Assembly (NCBI RefSeq): GCF_025370935.1
Contig: NC_133472.1
Span: 41,932,849-41,996,848 of the forward strand
Reading direction: 5' to 3'
Origin: Choristoneura fumiferana
Lineage: Eukaryota > Arthropoda > Insecta > Lepidoptera > Tortricidae
DNA length: 64,000 bases
A program made the position numbers and the translations under genes. Shown here in pieces: positions 61,310 to 64,000 of the stretch (the first letter of the stretch is position 1; each line of letters begins with the position of its first letter). A model generated the notes under the pieces. That model saw only the letters and a list, made by a program, of their open reading frames with translations. It did no database searches and was not told the DNA's origin.

Positions 61310-61440
61310 CTGAGAGGATCGCCGCACGTGATTGGCCAGAGCTACGCCGCAAAAGCCGCTGATTGGCTTACGTGTGTGCGGCTGAGCGGCGTGTCCTATC
61401 CAATCGCGTGCGGCTGTGCTCTGTCACTAGATCGTTCACT
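61310..61440. promoter_or_regulatory. GC-rich CACGTG/CCAAT cluster, possible promoter
   Basis: CACGTG at 61325-61330, ATTGG at 61331-61335 and 61362-61366, CCAAT at 61400-61404, in a CpG-rich patch within AT-rich DNA. The combination looks promoter-like. No gene was assigned to it. Confidence 0.35.
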
Positions 61441-61696
61441 TGTTTAGTATATGTAGATGTCTATCGCTTGGTATATTTTTAACGATTGCCGAGACATTAA
61501 GTGCCACAAGTTTGTGCGTTCACTTGTCCTTTCGTAATCAGGTAATCAGCGAGTGCGAAAGGGACGGATGTCTAGTCTGCGATAAATGCTATCGTGGTAA
61601 CGCCTGCGCCTCTTCGTTTTTAAAGTAGCGCAACGAAGGCGTGGGCGATTGACCGTGATTCGGCTGTCACAGCTCCACTCAGTTTAAAAAAAATAC

Positions 61697-61930
61697 ACTA
61701 ATACTTCGGCCAGTCTCATTCATCTGTGCGCCAGTCTAATTACCGCATTACATTTTTTTCCTGCATAAATGACATGATAATTAAAGTAATTGCACAGATT
61801 TAGAAAAATAATGGTGGCCATTCTCACCTCTGCATTCAAGTCTAATTACCGTGTCACTGTTGCGGTGGGAAAGCGGCACGGTAATTAGACTAGTGCGCAG
61901 ATGAATAGGAATGTCCGATTTTATTTGAAT
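61697..61930. repeat. Inverted AGTCTAATTACCG repeats
   Basis: AGTCTAATTACCG occurs near 61732 and 61840; the reverse CGGTAATTAGACT is near 61879. CATTCATCTGTGCGC pairs with GCGCAGATGAATAGG. Probably a foldback element with an inner duplication. Confidence 0.5.
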
Positions 61931-61934
61931 TTGC

Positions 61935-63295
61935 TGATGTACTTCGATATAACATTTCAACTTTACCATCATTTTTTATATTAAATGTTATTAAAGATTC
62001 TGTTTCGTGGTAATTTTCTTTAGAGTATGTTGTGGACATGACATGATGCTCTATAGCTCAATGATAATTAAACGTTTTTTATTATTATGAAGTGAACGAA
62101 ACTGAAAATATATGTTTTACATACATAGCCTAAACACCGGATGGATGTGAAAGACATTGTAAAAAAGCGTTCCTAGTTTGTTCTACGAGACGTACTTGTT
62201 AGTGGATACTTTATCCCCTTGTACACTTTATGTTGACTGGTTCACATTAAAACTTGTTTATATGAATTTGAATTTATTTAAACCTCGATGGTGTTTAAAA
62301 CTTTGTACTATTAGAGTGGCCTAACAATATATTTTTTGTGCTGTCCTCTTCAAATTGGCGTTTCGTTATTTGTTTTTTTCTTTGTCCCTGAGACTTCACG
62401 ATATTTACTATAAATGTTTTGTTATTTTTATAATGCTACGTGGTTTATAAAGAGTATTGTTTCACTCTTATTTCTTTTGCATTTGTAGATGTTAATAAAA
62501 TTTAGTTTGTGTAAGAGTCGGGGGTGTGAGCTGCTTTGTGTTGATTTAATATTAAATTAGCGGTAAAATGTGAATAAATGTACGTTAATGTACCTTGATG
62601 TTCTGCTGTTGGAGAGTTAGAACTAATCAAGACACTTCTATCTGGGCGGTTTTCTTTATAATGCATTTTAAAATTATGTTGCGAATTCTTCATGTAATGG
62701 AAAGGTCGGCTTCCGTTGAAGGAACCCCGGTATTTGTAGTCACACGAACGTGTTTAGCCACTGGCCACCTTTTTAACACGTTCCCTATCCGGGTGCCCCC
62801 AATGATGCCACTTTGACCCCACTTCGTATATGAAATTTTACGAAATTCAAATAACCATTTTAGATATACTATACATTCTTAAGTAGATATTCCAGTTTCA
62901 TAAAATTTCTAATATGGGGTTGAGTCGGAGACCGCCGTCGGCTTCTTAATGAGTCCATGATTTCATTTTGGAGTCGCTGTTTCAAATCCTCTCATATCAG
63001 TCATTCAAACAAATGTAGAACTTTATATGATCTTGAAATAAACTGTGTCGAAAGGTATAACTCAGCAGTAGGTAAGAGATACAATATTCACATTCATTCA
63101 TAAGTCTGTCTTCGATCTGGATGCACTGTCGGACTTTCATATTGACATAACATTGCGTTGCGAAATCGCATATTCTTCAATTTGTATTCGTATTGAATTA
63201 TATTTATTTAATTTTATAAATCAAATTTAAATTGTAATAAACCGCCTAGCACTTCGATTCGTAGTTCAACGGGCTATAAATAATTTCGAGTACTG
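61935..63295. other. Intergenic, nothing recognised
   Basis: AT-rich with T runs. No exon-like frames, no shared repeats. Confidence 0.35.
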
Positions 63296-63299
63296 CCTT

Positions 63300-63520
63300 T
63301 TCGCAACTTAACGTTTGGCAACCTGTTTCATTTCGCAACTTTTCATTTCGCAAACTCTAAAACTGTAAATATTTCAGGATTTATTTTAGGGCCATCGTGC
63401 AGAACCCTTTAGGTTAGGTTAGGTTAGTTTTATAAAAATCCTGAATTATTTACAGTTTCAGAAATATTAAACAGTTGGGAAATGAAAAGTTGCGAAATGA
63501 AACAGGTTGCCGCCAAACAT
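63300..63520. mobile_element. Foldback element with short TTAGG run in loop
   Basis: GGCAACCTGTTTCATTTCGC at the left pairs with GCGAAATGAAACAGGTTGCC at the right; CTGTAAATATTTCAGGAT pairs with ATCCTGAATTATTTACAG. The loop holds TTAGG three times (63409-63423). Confidence 0.75.
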
Positions 63521-64000
63521 TATTCGCCGAAACATTAGTAAACCAAATAATTTTTTAGACAAACGGTGCACTTTATTTGAATATTTTTGTATTATAAAAG
63601 GCAGCTTATACTCTCGCGGGGATGTATCTGACCGTCGGAACAAAATCATATATTAGCTAGGTTCTAATTGCACCAAGGGCCTAGGCTAGGAGGTGAACTG
63701 AATTATTTAGATGGAGCCTTTATTTTTGGTCTGGTAAGGAGGGTTCTGTGACGGGCCTGTGGGCGCTAGGACCGTGAAGTCCGTTTGACAACTTTGACAG
63801 TGTCTCCTTGGCCAAATAACTAAATGAGCCAATCGCAAACAAGACGTCGGGATTCGATTTGTAGCATTCGAACATGGCGGATGTAGACAATATCTAATTT
63901 TGCTATTTCTGTTTCTTTGGCTAGTTGAAGTATGATTTTGATAGTGTTTTATGCGGCGATTAACCTTAACAGTGAACAGTGAACATTTTTTAATGTGCAA

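Noticed and set aside
63409..63427. TTAGG repeats as an interstitial telomere
   Set aside because: Fewer than four units, located in the loop of a foldback element. Similar GGTTAGGTTAGG also occurs at about 51165.
63874..63897. ATG in a good context (AACATGGCGG) as first exon of a gene to the right
   Set aside because: Only seven codons before a stop; the one possible donor (GTAGAC) is weak.

Overview
The window is insect nuclear DNA, almost certainly from a moth or butterfly. Genes have many short exons in long AT-rich introns. Repeats include Lep1-like Helitrons (starting CTAATATTATAAATGCG, ending in a GC hairpin plus CTAG), tRNA-headed SINEs, RTE-like LINE 3' ends and very many foldback MITEs. 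No CRISPR array, operon or bacterial feature is present.

Two host genes lie head to head. On the minus strand is the 5' part of an inositol polyphosphate 4-phosphatase (INPP4 family). It starts at 26829, has exons at 26.7, 17.5, 15.7, 14.6, 3.7, 1.8-2.1 and 0.2-0.4 kb, and leaves the window on the left before the catalytic domain. On the plus strand is a complete importin-7 gene (Drosophila moleskin, msk): 14 coding exons from 28363 to 56223 that join in frame to 1,047 codons plus stop, the usual length of the family. The 1.5 kb between the two start codons is a candidate shared promoter holding a GTCACGTGAC palindrome and two copies of a foldback MITE.

The rest is mostly mobile DNA. An internally deleted BEL/Pao LTR retrotransposon (7158-11822, identical 137-bp LTRs, no reverse transcriptase) sits inside an older SINE in INPP4 intron 4. 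Introns of msk are packed with MITEs, some within about 20 bp of exons. Two hAT-type elements keep 8-bp target duplications, and one encloses a retroelement coding fragment. Sequence right of 56.2 kb is the msk 3' UTR and intergenic DNA with MITEs; a GC-rich CACGTG/CCAAT cluster at 61.3 kb might be an unassigned promoter.

Points most worth a second look: (1) a tandem array of decayed copies of INPP4 exon 4 beside the real exon, and a decayed copy of msk exon 4 in the next msk intron; (2) three apparent single-base frame breaks in INPP4 exons 5-7, while msk and INPP4 exons 1-4 have none; (3) an 85-bp segment with no mismatch found by eye, present 8 bp upstream of the INPP4 exon 6 acceptor site and again in the msk 3' region. 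All identities come from reading the sequence and remembered protein families; no database search was run.
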